From contig NC_057832.1 of NCBI RefSeq assembly GCF_910594005.1, positions 101,381,152 through 101,445,151 on the forward strand: a stretch of 64,000 bases of DNA, read 5' to 3'. The translations under genes and the position numbers were made by a program. Source of the DNA: Cervus elaphus. Its lineage: Eukaryota; Chordata; Mammalia; Artiodactyla; Cervidae. This document shows positions 47,409 to 59,705 of the stretch, in pieces. The notes under the pieces are model-generated. The model was not told where the DNA came from. It saw only the letters and a program-made list of their open reading frames with translations, and ran no database searches. The number at the start of each line of letters is the position of its first letter. Positions within the stretch are counted from its first letter, which is position 1.

Positions 47409-50400
47409 AAACTGAACCATCCCTCCATCTTACCCCTTTAAGTCATCACAGAGCCCTGAGCTGAGCTCCCTGTGCTATATACAGCAGCTTCCCACTGGCT
47501 GTTTTATACTTGGTAGTGTATATATATCAGTGCTACTCTTTGAGTTGGTCCCACCTTTTCCTTCTCTTACTGTGTCCACAAGTCCATTCTCTACATCTGC
47601 GTCTGTATCCTGCCCTGCAGATAGGTTCATCAGTTTCATTTTTCTAGATTCCATATATGTGCATTAATACATGATGTTTGTTTTTCTCTTTCTGACTTAG
47701 AACAGTCTCTTGATTCATCCACATCACTGCAAATGACCCTGTTTCTTACCTTTGTATGGCTGAATGATATTCCATTGTATATATGTACCGCAACTTCTTT
47801 ATCCATTCATCTGTCGATGGACATGTAGGTTGCTTCCATGTCCTGACAGTTGTAAATAGTGCTGCAGTGAACATTGGGGCACATGTGTCTTTGAATTACA
47901 GTTTTCTCAGGGTGTGTATCCACTAGTGGGGTTGCTGAGTCATAGAGGAGTTTTATCCGTAGTTTCTCAAGGAGTGTCCACACTGTTCTCCATAGTAGCT
48001 GTATCAGTGTATATTCCCACCGTCAGTTCAAGAGGATTCCCTTTTCTCCACATTCTCTCCATCACTTATTGTATGTAGATATTTTTAATAATGGCCATTC
48101 TGACTGGTATAAAGTGATACCTCATTGTAGTTTTGATTTGCATTTCCCTAATAATGAGCAATGTTGAGCATCTTTTCATGTGTTTGTTGGCCATCTGTAT
48201 GTCTTCATTTGAGACAAAGGTCTGCTTAGGTCTTCCACCCATTTTTTTAATTGGGTGGTTTGTTTCCCTGATATTGAGCTGCACATGAATTGTTACATAA
48301 CCTATAAACATGAGAGTAAACATCAGTAAACGAAGCTACGGCCATGTTGCAAATAACAGCATTTCCTTTTTTCTGCTTTCTTACTTCTCACTACAGTTCT
48401 ATCTGATTATTTCTATAATCTTTAAAAGTTTTTTATATTCTTTATGCATTAAATAATATTTTTGCTTGTGTTCATTTCTAGATATTTTTTATCTCTGAAT
48501 GATTTAACTTAATGATTAGATGATTTGATTAAAAGTGTGTTATGCATTTCATTCAGGTATGTCAAAAGGTCCTGTGTCTATCTTGATTCATTCAATTTTA
48601 CTATTAAACTTTTAGCTGGGACCACAAAGTATTCACAAACAAGAATGACATCTTGGATTAATTCCACTGGGATGCTTGCTCTGTGCCAGATTTTATTTTG
48701 CTCAGCTATCAATGAGGCTGTTGTGGAAATGTGGGTTTTCTCTGCTGTGAGAATTTATGCGTACAAAGAAACCTGCTTTTCAGAAAGAACATTGAGAACC
48801 CAGAGCCCAAGAGGAAAGGTTATTAAAGTTAATGAACCAGGGTAACCTTATCCAGAGGTTGCCCAGAAACACTATTAAAACAAAAGGTCAATTGCTATTG
48901 CTATTTTAGTTATATACCCTCTGCCTCTCCAGGATTTAGAATCTAATGGGGTTTGGCAAATAATTTTTATATCAGATGAAAATTCTTTAATTTTTTCCTG
49001 TAAAATTCTCAGTATCTGGGCATTACTGTATGTCATTTGGGAAATAGAATGTTACTTAACTAATGATAATGGATTGTTTTGTATTTCTGAGAGATGGCAG
49101 TTTATTAGTTTCCACTATTTCACATTTGTACAGAGCCGAAAGTGTTCTATGTACTGAGTTAGACATGGAAACAGATACAGTAATACTATTTTTGTTGCAT
49201 TTGTGGTGCTTAGTAACTACAAAGTATTTTGTGTGTGTATGCATGTTTTAAAGGTAGAAATGCTATTCGTGCTTGATAATAGTCTTCAGAATGTTTTCGT
49301 GTAACTTACATCTGAAAATCTTTACCACCATACTAAGAGTTCTATAAATGAAAAAACCAGGACCCAGGCAAGTGAAGTGACCTATACATGATTACTGAGT
49401 TAGCATTAGAATGGTTCCAGTGGTCTGTTCTTATCCAAAAGCTTTGTTTTGATTTCCCCTAGGTTCTTTCACTTAGAAGATTCACTTAGAGTTTGAAATT
49501 ACTTGAAAACATGACAAAAATCTCTTATATGATTTTTGACATGACATATCTCTATGAATGGCAGGAATTTTCTTAAGTAGTGTTACAGTATTTCCATATG
49601 CACTCTGCATTTTAACCCTTCATGGTGGGATGTAATGTAGATGACAGTCTCCATATATATAGGCTTCGGTCATGTCAGTTAGAGAGTAGATGGCTTTATA
49701 GTTTTCCTGTAACATGTTATTTAACTTAAAAAAGTGGTAGGTATGTATAACCTGTAGACATAAGATATTTACAAAGGAGATAAATATTTGAAGAAAAGAA
49801 AGGCACTATTATTTTATAAAGAAAGTGGATGATTCACAGTGTTGTATATAAAAATTCTCACTAGTCTCTGAGCAAGAAATGTTTTGTCACATGATAAAGT
49901 CCATAGATATAATAGACATTTCAGAGTTAGAAGAAATCAAATTTTTAGGATACCTGGAATGACTTAAAAGTTGAATTCTGAGGAGTTAAATCAATATATT
50001 TGCAGTTATTTCCCCCAATTTCCATGGGAATATCAAGGCTATGCATCACTTTATTCTTAAGATATCTAACTTCAACTCAGCTAGTTTTAACTATTGTTTT
50101 TGATATTGTAGTAGAAAACAGTTTTACTGCGAAGTTTTTTTCCCCACTATATATTCCTCTGGAATTTTTTTTTTTTTAAAGACTCTGAAGATGCATTGTT
50201 GAGAAGCTGGTAAATGTAAACTTTTCATGGCCTAACACAGAAGATCCTAAACTGGCTGCTCATCAGGATTCCCCTTGGATACTGTCAAAGTACTGCCTCT
50301 TTTTACTCACAAAAGACCTTTGGAATCAGAATCTTAGGGGATGCCTCTTAGTTACCTTCATATTTATAAATCTCTCAAAATACTGGTTCTGCAGCAGCCT

Positions 50401-50553
50401 TTCCATATGCTTATGTTTAGGAAATGCTAGTTTATATTTTGGAATGTTACCAGTTTAAAAATCTCATTTTTAAGGTTACTTAGAGGTACCTTCTTATATG
50501 ATCTTAGAAGCACTGGCTAAATATGGGTGCCTTTGCTTAAATTCTGTTCTTAA

Positions 50554-50742
<189 letters not shown>

Positions 50743-51974
50743 TAGGGGTGTGGGCATACACTTCTCTTTCTGAGCGATTTATGTTCTTTTCTAATGTATG
50801 TCAGCAGTGGTAGCAGAAGAATTTGTGGTGACAAGTTTGACTTAAGTATTCTTGCATTCCAGCTTCTATAACAGGTTCTTGAACTACAGTTACATGAATA
50901 AATCTATTTTATAGAGAAAAATAGAAATTGGTATCTAATGTAACTTAGATTTTAACCACTTTAGTTAAAATGTAACTGTATAAATGATCTTTTTTCTCAT
51001 GTTCTTGTCACCTCTACTCTTATTTTGTACATTTATTTTTGTTTCCTCTGGAAATACGTGCTTTTGATTCCTCACTGTCTTACTACTTTGGCCCCTCACT
51101 ATTTGACTGTATTATCAGTTTCCACAAATGATATATATTTTATTTTTAACTAAAATTGTTTATATGTATTCATGTGTGAGTCTGTCTATTGATGCATATG
51201 CACATAAAACTTCCATAGCGAGTAGAATGTCTTGAATTTATGATTTTGAATTACATAAGTATATAATTAATTATACACTGCTATAAGGTACATATTCATG
51301 TATTTTTTTTAATATCTTTGTAGAATTTTTTATTGTACTTTTCCATCCAAGCAGTTTCAGATTACAAGGTGAAAAAGAAGTTGTTTTTAGTTAAACAATT
51401 GTAACAGCAAATGAAAAGAAGAAGAAAAGACTTTAATTCAAAGCCACCAATTTTAATCTAGGAAGGCCATTTTTAAAAACTCTGGTGCTATGTCTTTCAT
51501 CTTAGGAAACTGGATTCTTGCTTACTTGGTATGTTCCTTTGTTAATCATTTGAGTATTTTTTAATCTTTCTGAAGAGATCTTAAAATTATTATTATCCCT
51601 GTAAAAACGGCCTTTGCCTTTTCAGTATTAAGTACTATTTTCTGAAATGATCATTTCTCTCCTAAAAAATACAAAGGCAGATCTTAAAAGGATACCTTTC
51701 TTATTTCTCTTAAACTATTTTAAATCTAGATTGATTGTGTCTGAATTGTTTTTGCAAGAAGTTTACAATTCATCCTGAAATCCTTTCTCTTCACTGAATG
51801 TGTTGAATTAAGGCCTAAGTTCCACTGGTTCTAGCACCCAGTATTGAGTTTCAGATATTTTTTCCTCTCTGTTCCTTTCAGCTTTGTGGTTTCTTTCTTA
51901 AACTTTTTTTGCCTCCCTTGTTGATTCCAAACCTAGTCTTCATTCACTAACATAGTCTTTTTAAAAAATCTTTT

Positions 51975-52860
51975 TCTTTGGGCCACGTAGCATCTCTGCT
52001 TAAACTCCATAATTAGTCTCAGTCTGTTTCAGTTATCTACTGCATTCCATATATCACAATATCTTCCATATATTACAAGTACCCACAAAACTTTAGTGGC
52101 ATATAATAATAAGTATTTCATAAGTCTGTAGGTTGACTGGGCTCACTCATGTGTTGGGAGTCAGCTGACTGTCTCTAGTCTAGAATAGCTTCTGGGACTA
52201 TTTGCATAGTCCCTGCATAGCCACTCACCTTCTTGTTGGCTAGCATGAGTCTTACTCTCATGTAGGGGCAAGGCTGCAGGGGGGATGATGTAGACATATG
52301 CGTGTCATTAAATTTGTTATTGTCCCATTTTCCCAAAAGAAGTCATGTGATCAAGTCCACAGTTACTGGGTGATGCGTGGCACTACCCAGGGACATAGAT
52401 CAGGGAAGTATGAGTAATAACAGCTACAACAATAATAAAGAAATGTAGCTACCTTAGTTCTATTTGCTTAGAGTGAAAACTTCAAATTTCTCGTCATGAT
52501 TTGGTCCCCATCTACTTTTCTAGCCTCATTTATTTGACTGTGCTAGCCGTACTTTTAGTTGCTAGTAGTCAACATTCTCACCTGTGTTTTTTGGTATGCA
52601 ATTTGTTCTTTCCCTGTTTGGAATTAACAGAGTCTGGTCCTCCCCTGCTCTCAGCTTTTACCTAGTGTATGTCTACTTACCCTTTAAAACACAGTTCACA
52701 CTTCAGTTCCTCTGTGAAGCCTTTCTTGACTTCCCCAACCAGAATTGGAAGCTTCCTTTGGTATGACAACTTAACCCCTTACATTCCTTTAGCGGGGTAC
52801 TACAATGACTGGTTTACATTTCTGTTTCCCAGTGGAAACTCTTAATTCCTTAAGGCATGG
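51975..52860. mobile_element. L2 relic, split
   Basis: L2-like pieces: catctctgcttaaactccat (left) and aacacagttcacacttcagt with gtgaagcctttcttgacttc (right), separated by another old repeat. Confidence 0.6.
52025..52450. mobile_element. Old LTR-like (MaLR-type?) relic inside L2
   Basis: aaactttagtggcatataata and gtcatgtgatcaagtccac resemble an old mammalian LTR element. L2-like sequence on either side suggests it interrupted an L2. Tentative. Confidence 0.35.
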
Positions 52861-53477
52861 ATGCTTACTCTGTAGTGAGTAAATAGTTCAGATAAGTTAA
52901 ATAAAAAGTTAATGCTGGAGAAAAGCAAAGAAATGATAAATACAGAATTAGGAGAGTGGCTGCTTTGGCAGGAGAGGGGAATTATAGGGGACCTCAAAAG
53001 TAATATTAATGTAATATTCTGAGTAATATTTAGAATGCAATTAATAGTAGATTATTTTGATAAGAACAATTTTCTGTTATTTTCAAGTCAGTAGAGATAA
53101 GTTGATTATCCAGTATTGGAATTAAGATTTATTATAGTTTATTATTACTTACTTCATTTAAACACCTAAAAACCTTTGTTTCATCAGTGAAGTGAATGAG
53201 GATATATGGCTCTAGCAAAATGCTCATTCCTTCCAAAATTGAAGAGGTTCATATATCTAATTTTGTTTTCTACAAAATTAGTACAGTAAGTACAACTTTT
53301 ATTATTTAATGATACTTCGGTGCATATTTTTTAAAAGTATAATATACAATTAAAAAGCAGAATTACTGTTGTGTAAAATAATTAAGCAACAAGGATATAT
53401 TGTGCAGCATAGGGAAATACAACCATTAATTTGTAATAACTTTAAATGGAGTAGAAGCTATAAAAATATTGAATCAC

Positions 53478-53492
53478 ACACACACACACAAG
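53478..53492. repeat. (CA)7 short repeat
   Basis: acacacacacaca in gaatcacacacacacacaca. Confidence 0.85.
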
Positions 53493-53901
53493 TAATTTAA
53501 TTCATTTAGATTAAGTAATGTACCTAATAACACGTAGTAGATTGAAAGATAGTAGAATGGCTCAGCTTTTAGAATAATTATTTTAAATGTTCATGTATAT
53601 ATGCAAATAAGTTTTTATCGGTTCAAAACAAATTATATTTTTAATTTTGCATTTTCATAAATATCTTTAATACCTAGCTTAGTGGAAGGCAGCTAGATTC
53701 TCGTATGTTCTTTTGCATGTCATCTTTTACAACATATGGTTTTACGTAAAATATGTGAAGAAAATTGGACCTCGCATTTATATATTCTTGGAAAGAATAT
53801 TAATATTCTTAGTGGTAGTATTTGAGTAGTATTTTAATTGTAGCCTTTTTATGTACTAGCACATATTCTTTTCTGATCTTCTACCCCAAACTGACAGATT
53901 A

Positions 53902-53914
53902 TCGTTTGCTTCTT
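53902..53914. repeat. Target-site duplication, RPS20 retrocopy (left)
   Basis: tcgtttgcttctt, identical to 54444-54456, immediately next to the poly(T) run. Confidence 0.9.
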
Positions 53915-54443
53915 TTTTTTTTTTTAACAACTGATTATCGATTTATTAAAAAGATTGATTTAGGCATCGGCAATGGTGACTTCCACCTCGACTCCTGGCT
54001 CAATACTGATGGAAGTGATCTGCTTGACAATTTCAGAAGGGCTGTGCAGGTCAATGAGTCGCTTGTGGATCCTCATTTGGAATCGATCCCAAGTCTTAGA
54101 ACCTTCACCACAAGGAGTTTTCCTTGTAGTTATTCTCAGAGTCTTGGTAGGCATCCGAACTGGTCCTTTCACTTTGAGATTCTTTTCCTTCGCGCCTCTG
54201 ATCAAGTCAGCACACACCTTCTCCAGAGACTTCATGTTGCGTCTGGTGAGGGTGATCCTAATCCGGTGAAAGGCCACCTCTGGCTCCACGGGAGTCTTGC
54301 CGGTGTCTTTAAAGGCCATGGCTGCGGCGTGGCCTCCTGACCGACTTGTTCCTCGACGAGAGCGAACAGCGGTGAGTCAGGAACAAGAGCAGCCGGCTAC
54401 TCAGCTCCGCTGCAGCGGCGACCGCGTCTTCCTCAAAGAGCTG
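53915..54443 (-). mobile_element. L1-mobilised RPS20 mRNA insert with target duplications
   Basis: The insert holds about 124 nt of GC-rich 5' UTR (54320-54443), the coding frame, a short 3' UTR with AATAAA on the minus strand (53942-53947), and a poly(A) seen as a T run (about 53915-53925). It is bounded by perfect 13-bp direct repeats tcgtttgcttctt at 53902-53914 and 54444-54456. On the minus strand the site reads TTT|AAGAA, close to the L1 endonuclease preference. Confidence 0.9.
53960..54319 (-). pseudogene. RPS20: RPS20 retrocopy with intact 119-codon frame
   Basis: The minus strand carries an intronless, uninterrupted frame of 119 codons plus TAA, the exact length of ribosomal protein S20 (uS10) of the 40S subunit. 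It begins MAFKDTGKTPVEPEVA and ends EPGVEVEVTIADA. Against my memory of the mammalian protein I count only three changes: residue 17 is Phe for Ile, 26 is Arg for Ser, and 29 is Met for Val. It lies antisense inside an MKLN1 intron, with a poly(A) tract and target duplications, so it is a processed copy and not the multi-exon parent gene. The frame being intact could mean youth or a functional retrogene; no promoter of its own is evident, so pseudogene is the default. Confidence 0.93.
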
Positions 54444-54456
54444 TCGTTTGCTTCTT
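54444..54456. repeat. Target-site duplication, RPS20 retrocopy (right)
   Basis: tcgtttgcttctt, identical to 53902-53914, at the 5' end of the retrocopied UTR. Confidence 0.9.
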
Positions 54457-55049
54457 AAAGGTGATCGCACTGTTGACTGTGAGACCCCGTCAGCTAGTGT
54501 TTTGCGTTCTGTTCAGTAAGAGCCACTGGTCTGCATTGCTCTTTGAATATGTCTTTTTCCTGTGCTTGTTTTCTTACTTGTGTGATGGTCACTTGAAAAA
54601 TACTGGTTCTGTGAGTTAGTCAGGTCTTCAGATGTTGACATATTTTATTATACCAAACCACATTTGTTAATATCACTATCAGTCTCATTAGGAAAGTCTT
54701 TTATGTGTTGGGAAGGTATCACAATCACAGTGGCAGGTAGAAGTTTTCTAAAATTCTAAATTTGCTTTAAAACGTACATTTTATTATTGGCAACAGATTT
54801 TATCAGTTGTTCTCCTTCAAAGTAAAATACTTCATTTATTTTTCAGAAAATGTCTGAATAACTGTACCTGGATTGTTAGTTTTCTTTTGAGTAAATACAT
54901 GTTTTGTGGAAAAAGCAGCTAGATCACCATGCAACTAAAACAACTGCATAGATGCTTTTCCTTAAGACAGGCATCATATGTCAAGTAGCACTGTTTTATA
55001 GTTTTCTAAGTCTCTTTAATTGTGGCTGCATAGAATGCAGCTGGAATAG

Positions 55050-55818
55050 AAGGGCTGGAAGAAGCACAAGCTGGAATCAAGACTGCCGGGAGAAATAGCA
55101 ATAACCTCAGATATGCAGATGACACCACCCTTATGGCAGAAAGTGAAGAGGAACTAAAAGCCTCTTGATGAAAGTAAAAGAGGAGAGTGAAAAAGTTGGC
55201 TTAAAGCCCAACATTCAGAAAACTAAGATCATGGCATCTGGTCCCATCACTTCATGGGAAATAGATGGGGAGACAGTGGAAACAGTGTCAGACTTTATTT
55301 TTTGGGGGCTCCAAAATCACTGCAGATGGTGATTGCAGCCGTGAAATTAAAAGACGCTTGCTCCTTGGAAGGAAAGTTATGACCAACCTAGATAGCATAT
55401 TAAAAAGCAGAGACATTACTTTGCCAACAGCGGTCCGTCTAGTCAAGGCTATGGTTTTTCCAGTGGTCATGTATGGATGTGAGAGTTGGACTGTGAAGAA
55501 AGCTGAGCGCCAACCAGTCCATCCTAAAGATCAGTCCTGGGTGTTCATTGGAAGGACTGATGCTGAAGCTGAAACTCCAATACTTTGGACCACCTCATGC
55601 GAAGAGTTGACTCATTGGAAAAGACCCTGATGCTGGGAGGGATTGGGGGCAGGAGGAGAAGGGGACGACAGAGGATGAGATGGCTGGATGGCATCACCGA
55701 CTCGATGGACATGAGTTTGAGTAATCTCTGGGAGTTGGTGATGGACAGGGAGGCCTGGCGTGGTGCGATTCTTGGGGTCACAAAGAGTCAGACACGACTG
55801 AGCGACTGAACTGAACTG
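55050..55818 (+). mobile_element. BovB fragment with internal deletion
   Basis: Begins at aagcacaagctggaatcaag and ends gcgactgaactgaactg. YADD is present near 55110. About 70 nt present in the 46384-47408 copy (the DAFELWCWRRLLRVPWT region) are missing at about 55509. It shares the extra A of that copy. Confidence 0.9.
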
Positions 55819-55941
55819 AGAAGGCAGCTAGATTTATATCTGCTTCTAAATTCAGTCTGCTGCTATATCACAAGTCATGTAGCTTCTGGAAGATATCACA
55901 TACACTTATAAGTGAGTAAGAGTGAAAATAGTATTGTTAGG

Positions 55942-56552
55942 AACAGTGACAGATTTTATTTTACTGGGCTCCAAAATCATTGTGCATGGTGACTGCAACC
56001 ACGAAATTAAAAGACACTTGCCCCTTAGAAGAAAAGTTATGACAGACCTAGCCAGTGTATTAAAAAGCAGAGACATCACTTGGCCGATAAACGTCTGTAT
56101 AGTCAAAGCTATGTTTTTTTCCAGTAGACATGTATGGGTGTGAGAGTTGAACCATACAGAAGACGGAGTGCCGAAGAATTGATGCTTTCAAATTGTGTTG
56201 CTGGAGAAGACTCTTGAGAGTCCCTTGGACTGCAAGGAGATCAAACCAGTCATTCCTAAAGAAAGTCAACCCTGAATATTCATTGGAAGGTACTGAATGC
56301 TGAAGCTGAAGCTCCAGTATTTTGGTCACCTGATATGAAGAGCTGACTCATTGGAAAAGACCCTGATGCCAGGAAAGATTGAGGGCAAGAGGAAAAGGGG
56401 GCAACAGAGGATGAGATGGTTAGATAGCATCACTGACTCAATGGACATGAGTTTGAGCAAACTCCAGGAGATAGTGAAGGACAGGGAAGCCTGGCATGTT
56501 GCAGTTCGTGGGGTCACAGAGTCAGACATGACTTAGTGACTGAACAACAACA
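55942..56552 (+). mobile_element. BovB 3'-part fragment, older
   Basis: Starts at acagtgacagattttatttt and ends acttagtgactgaacaacaacag. It is more diverged than the neighbouring copy and has several frame breaks. It lies only ~120 bp downstream of another BovB in the same orientation. Confidence 0.9.
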
Positions 56553-56682
56553 GCAGTTGTTATAAAAATGACTTTGACTTTATAGAGTCCCTGAAGATCC
56601 CTGAAGTGCTGTTTTAACCCCCATTCCCTTTTCACATATAGGTAGTGATCCCAGTAGTGCCTTAGTTAATGTCCTTTATAGG

Positions 56683-56916
56683 CTTCCCTGAAAGCTCAGT
56701 TGGTAAAGAATCCACCTGCAATGCAGGAGATCCCAATTCAATTCCTGGGATGGGGCCATCCGCTGGAGAAGGGATAGGCTACCCATTCCTGTATTCTTGG
56801 GCTTCCCTTGCGGCTCAGCTGGTAAAAAAAATCCACCTGCAATGCAAGAAACCTGGGTTCGATCCCTGGGTTGGCAAGATCCCCTGGAGAAGGGAAAGGC
56901 TGCCCACTCCAGTTAC
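56683..56916 (+). mobile_element. Tandem double SINE head inserted as one unit
   Basis: Two tRNA-like SINE 5' parts follow each other in the same direction. The first runs to gtattcttg (about 56797) and the second from gggcttcccttgcggctcag to cccactccag (about 56913). Neither has the usual BovB-derived tail. The pair as a whole lies between perfect 17-bp repeats ttaatgtcctttatagg (56666-56682 and 56917-56933). Confidence 0.88.
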
Positions 56917-57323
56917 TTAATGTCCTTTATAGGTGTCTTACTGTTACCCCAACTCTGTCCCTGACCCAGGACTCAGTTCATGATAATGCAGTGCATGTCA
57001 GTGTCATGTTTCTTTAGTATCCTTTAGTTCCTTGACTTGTCTGTCTTTCTTGACCATGGCATTTTTGAAGAATATATGGCAGTTTTGTAGACTGTCCTTC
57101 TGTTGGGTCTGTTTAATGTTTCCCTAGGATTGGATATAGGTTAAGCATTTCTAGTTGGGATGCCACGTGGGAACATCAGGTCCTCCTCAATATGTCCTGT
57201 CAGGAGACAGTCACCTTACATCAGTTTATCTGAGGTGCTCACCAGATTTCCTACTCCATGATTAAGTAATTTGAGGGGAGACATTTTGAGACTGTGAAAA
57301 TACTGTGTTACTCATCAAACTTT

Positions 57324-57595
57324 CCGGAGAAGGAAATGGCATCCCACTCCGGTATTCTTGCCTAGAGAATCCCATGGCCAGAGGAGCCTGCCGGCCTGCT
57401 GTCCCATCGGGTTGCACAGAGTCAGACACAACTGAAGCGACTTAGCATGCATGCATGCACTGGAGAAGGAAATGGCAGCTCACTCCTGTATTCTTGCCTG
57501 GAGTATCCCAGGGACAGAGGAGCCTGGTGGGCTGCCGTCTATGGGGTTGCACGGAGTCGGGCACAACTGAAGCAACTTAGCAGCAGCAGCAGCAC
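57324..57595 (+). mobile_element. Bov-A2 SINE (dimer of Bov-A units)
   Basis: Two ~130-bp Bov-A units in tandem (about 57324-57460 and 57461-57595), joined by a gcatgcatgcatgca linker and ending in (agc)n. 11-bp repeats catcaaacttt at 57313-57323 and 57596-57606 mark the insertion. Confidence 0.9.
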
Positions 57596-57719
57596 CATCA
57601 AACTTTTGCTATTTTAGCATCCGTTGATGGAACTGTTAAAACTTTCCCCAAAGTCGTTGTACTGTTTTACATTCCTTCCAGAAATGTTTGAGAGTTCTGG
57701 TCGCTTCCTATCTTCTTTC

Positions 57720-59530
57720 CCTGTTTGGCATCTTTTTCAAGAATCAATGGAGTATATAAGTATATTTGTCTTTTAGGATATTCTGATCTGCCCCATTATC
57801 CTTTAATCTATTTATATTCCAGTGTGACTTTAGATCAAGTAATGTAAGACCTTTTTGTTGTTCTTTTTAAAAATTATTTTGACTCACCTGAGTCCTTTGC
57901 ATTTTCGCATAGATTTTAGAATCATCGTTGGTTTCTAACACTCTTGAAATTATGATTGGATATGTGTTCAATCTATAAATCAACCTGGAGATAATTGATG
58001 TCTTAATGATACTGAGCCTTCTAATCCATGAACAGGGCTAAATTTCCATCTATTTAAGTCTTACTCATTATCCCTCAGCATTTGGAGTTTGCAGATTCGA
58101 GGTCTTTTTTACTAAATGGACCCCAGTGTATTTTGCTTTTCCTTGCTGTTGTAAATGAAAGTTAAACATTTTAAAATTTCAGCTTGTTTACTGATAATAT
58201 ACTAAAGTAAATTGATATTTTAATATTTTTGTATCATCACTTTTCTGAATCCACTTAATTATTTCTAATAGTTTGTCTTTTGTTCTATGTTGATTTCTTA
58301 GGAAGTTTTAAACAGTCCTGTCATCTGTGGGTAGAGGTGATTTTAACTTCTTTGTTTCCACTCTTAGAATTTTTTTAAATGTCTTACTGCACTGGATGGA
58401 CATCCTTATTTTGTTTCAGATCTTAGCAGGAAAGCATTCTGTATTTCACCATTAAGTGGAAAATTAGAGTTAGGATGGTCATACCTTGTTTATCAGATGT
58501 AGGCAGTTCATTTCTTTTCCTAGTTTGCTGTGAGTTCTTCCTCATGAGTATGTGTTAAATTTATCATGTGCTTGGTTCTATAATATTTATTGCTAAGATT
58601 GTATATTTTCTGTCTTTATTCTTTCACTTTTCTTTTTTTCTTGACCTTGCCAGCTAGTGGGATCCTAGTTCCCTGTCCAGGGGTTAAACACGGGCCCTGG
58701 CAGTGAAAGCACCAAGTCCTAACCACTGGACCACCAGGGAAATCACCTTTATTCTTGGCAGAGTACCTTGATTGATTTTCAGATGTAAAATTGACTTTGC
58801 ATCTTTCAGATAAACCCCCTTTAGTTATGAAATATTCTTTTTATATATTGCTGTATTCTATTTAATATTTTGTTAAAGATGTTTTGTGTCTGTGGTCATG
58901 AGGTGTACTAGCTTCTGTATGTTACTTCTCCTCTTCCTTGTAGTGTAGTTTCAGTGTTATGTCATCCTCATAAAATATGTGTTAGGAGTGAATAGAATAC
59001 AGGTTTTAAAAATGGAGGTCTTTTTCTTCCTCTGTTTTCTGAAAATGTTTTTGTATAATTGATACTGGTTGTTCCTTAAGTATTTGATAAAATTTACCAG
59101 TATAGATAGGTGTGGCTGTATTCTCTGTGTAGAAAGATTTAAAATTATGGATCCAAATTTTCAGGAGATAAAATGACTTCAGATTTTTTCTTTTATCTTG
59201 TGTCAGTTTTAATGTTATTTTTTCAAGGAATATGTCCATTTTATCTTCTTAGTCAGATTTTACTGTATTTTTCATGATAGTTCTTCGTTTTTTTTTTTTT
59301 TTAGTTTCTCGTGAGCCTGTATTGATGGTACTGCTTTCATTTCTGATACTGGCAATTTGTGTTTTCTCTCTCTTTAAAAAAAATTGGCCTTACTGCTGGT
59401 TTACAATTCTGTTAATCATTCTGTTATTTTTTGAAAGAAAAAAAAACTTTATTAGTTTTCTCTGTTTTTTCTTCTGTTCCCCAGTTTTTTGTTTTCTATT
59501 CTTTATTCCCTTTTTTCTTCTTAGTTAGGA
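57720..59530 (-). mobile_element. Large old L1 relic, ORF2 part
   Basis: Antisense ORF2 landmarks: gtgttcaatctataaatcaa, actgagccttctaatccatg, cctgtcatctgtgggtagag and gtcatcctcataaaatatgt. A CHR-2-like SINE (58630-58746) is inserted. Confidence 0.7.
58630..58746 (-). mobile_element. CHR-2-like SINE fragment in L1
   Basis: Reverse complement: gatcctagttccctgtccag to actggaccaccagggaaatc; flanked on both sides by old L1 sequence. Confidence 0.75.
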
Positions 59531-59691
59531 AATAATTTGCTCATCATTTTAATAGCACTTTTGCTAATTAAACCAAAGCAAGAAGTTCTATTATTCTCCT
59601 ATTAAAACTTCAGATTTTACACTGTAGGAAATATGGCATAGATTCATTATATGTTGCCTCATATGTCTTTTTGAAATTGTTTAATTACAGA

Positions 59692-59705
59692 GGAAATTGT
59701 TTCTT
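59692..59705. repeat. Target-site duplication, BTF3 retrocopy (left)
   Basis: ggaaattgtttctt, differing at one base from 60575-60588. Confidence 0.8.

Larger units (their letters stand above)
46155..48290 (-). mobile_element. L1 3' part, interrupted by BovB copies
   Basis: L1 pieces at 46155-46256 and 47415-48290 belong to one minus-strand element. Landmarks: ttctgctgtacagcattgtg, then cacagagccctgagctgagc, gatattccattgtatatatg, catctgtcgatggacatgta and gagcatcttttcatgtgttt. Two BovB fragments sit in the gap. Confidence 0.88.

Noticed and set aside
48525..48845. A 106-codon open frame in intron sequence
   Set aside because: No recognisable domain, no splice sites joining it to MKLN1 in frame, and composition like the surrounding intron.
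57313..57606. Repeated ~130-bp units considered as a novel tandem array
   Set aside because: This is the known Bov-A2 SINE architecture (two Bov-A units) with ordinary target duplications.
59274..59528. Hydrophobic open frame resembling a membrane protein
   Set aside because: T-rich antisense L1 sequence produces Phe/Leu-rich frames by composition.
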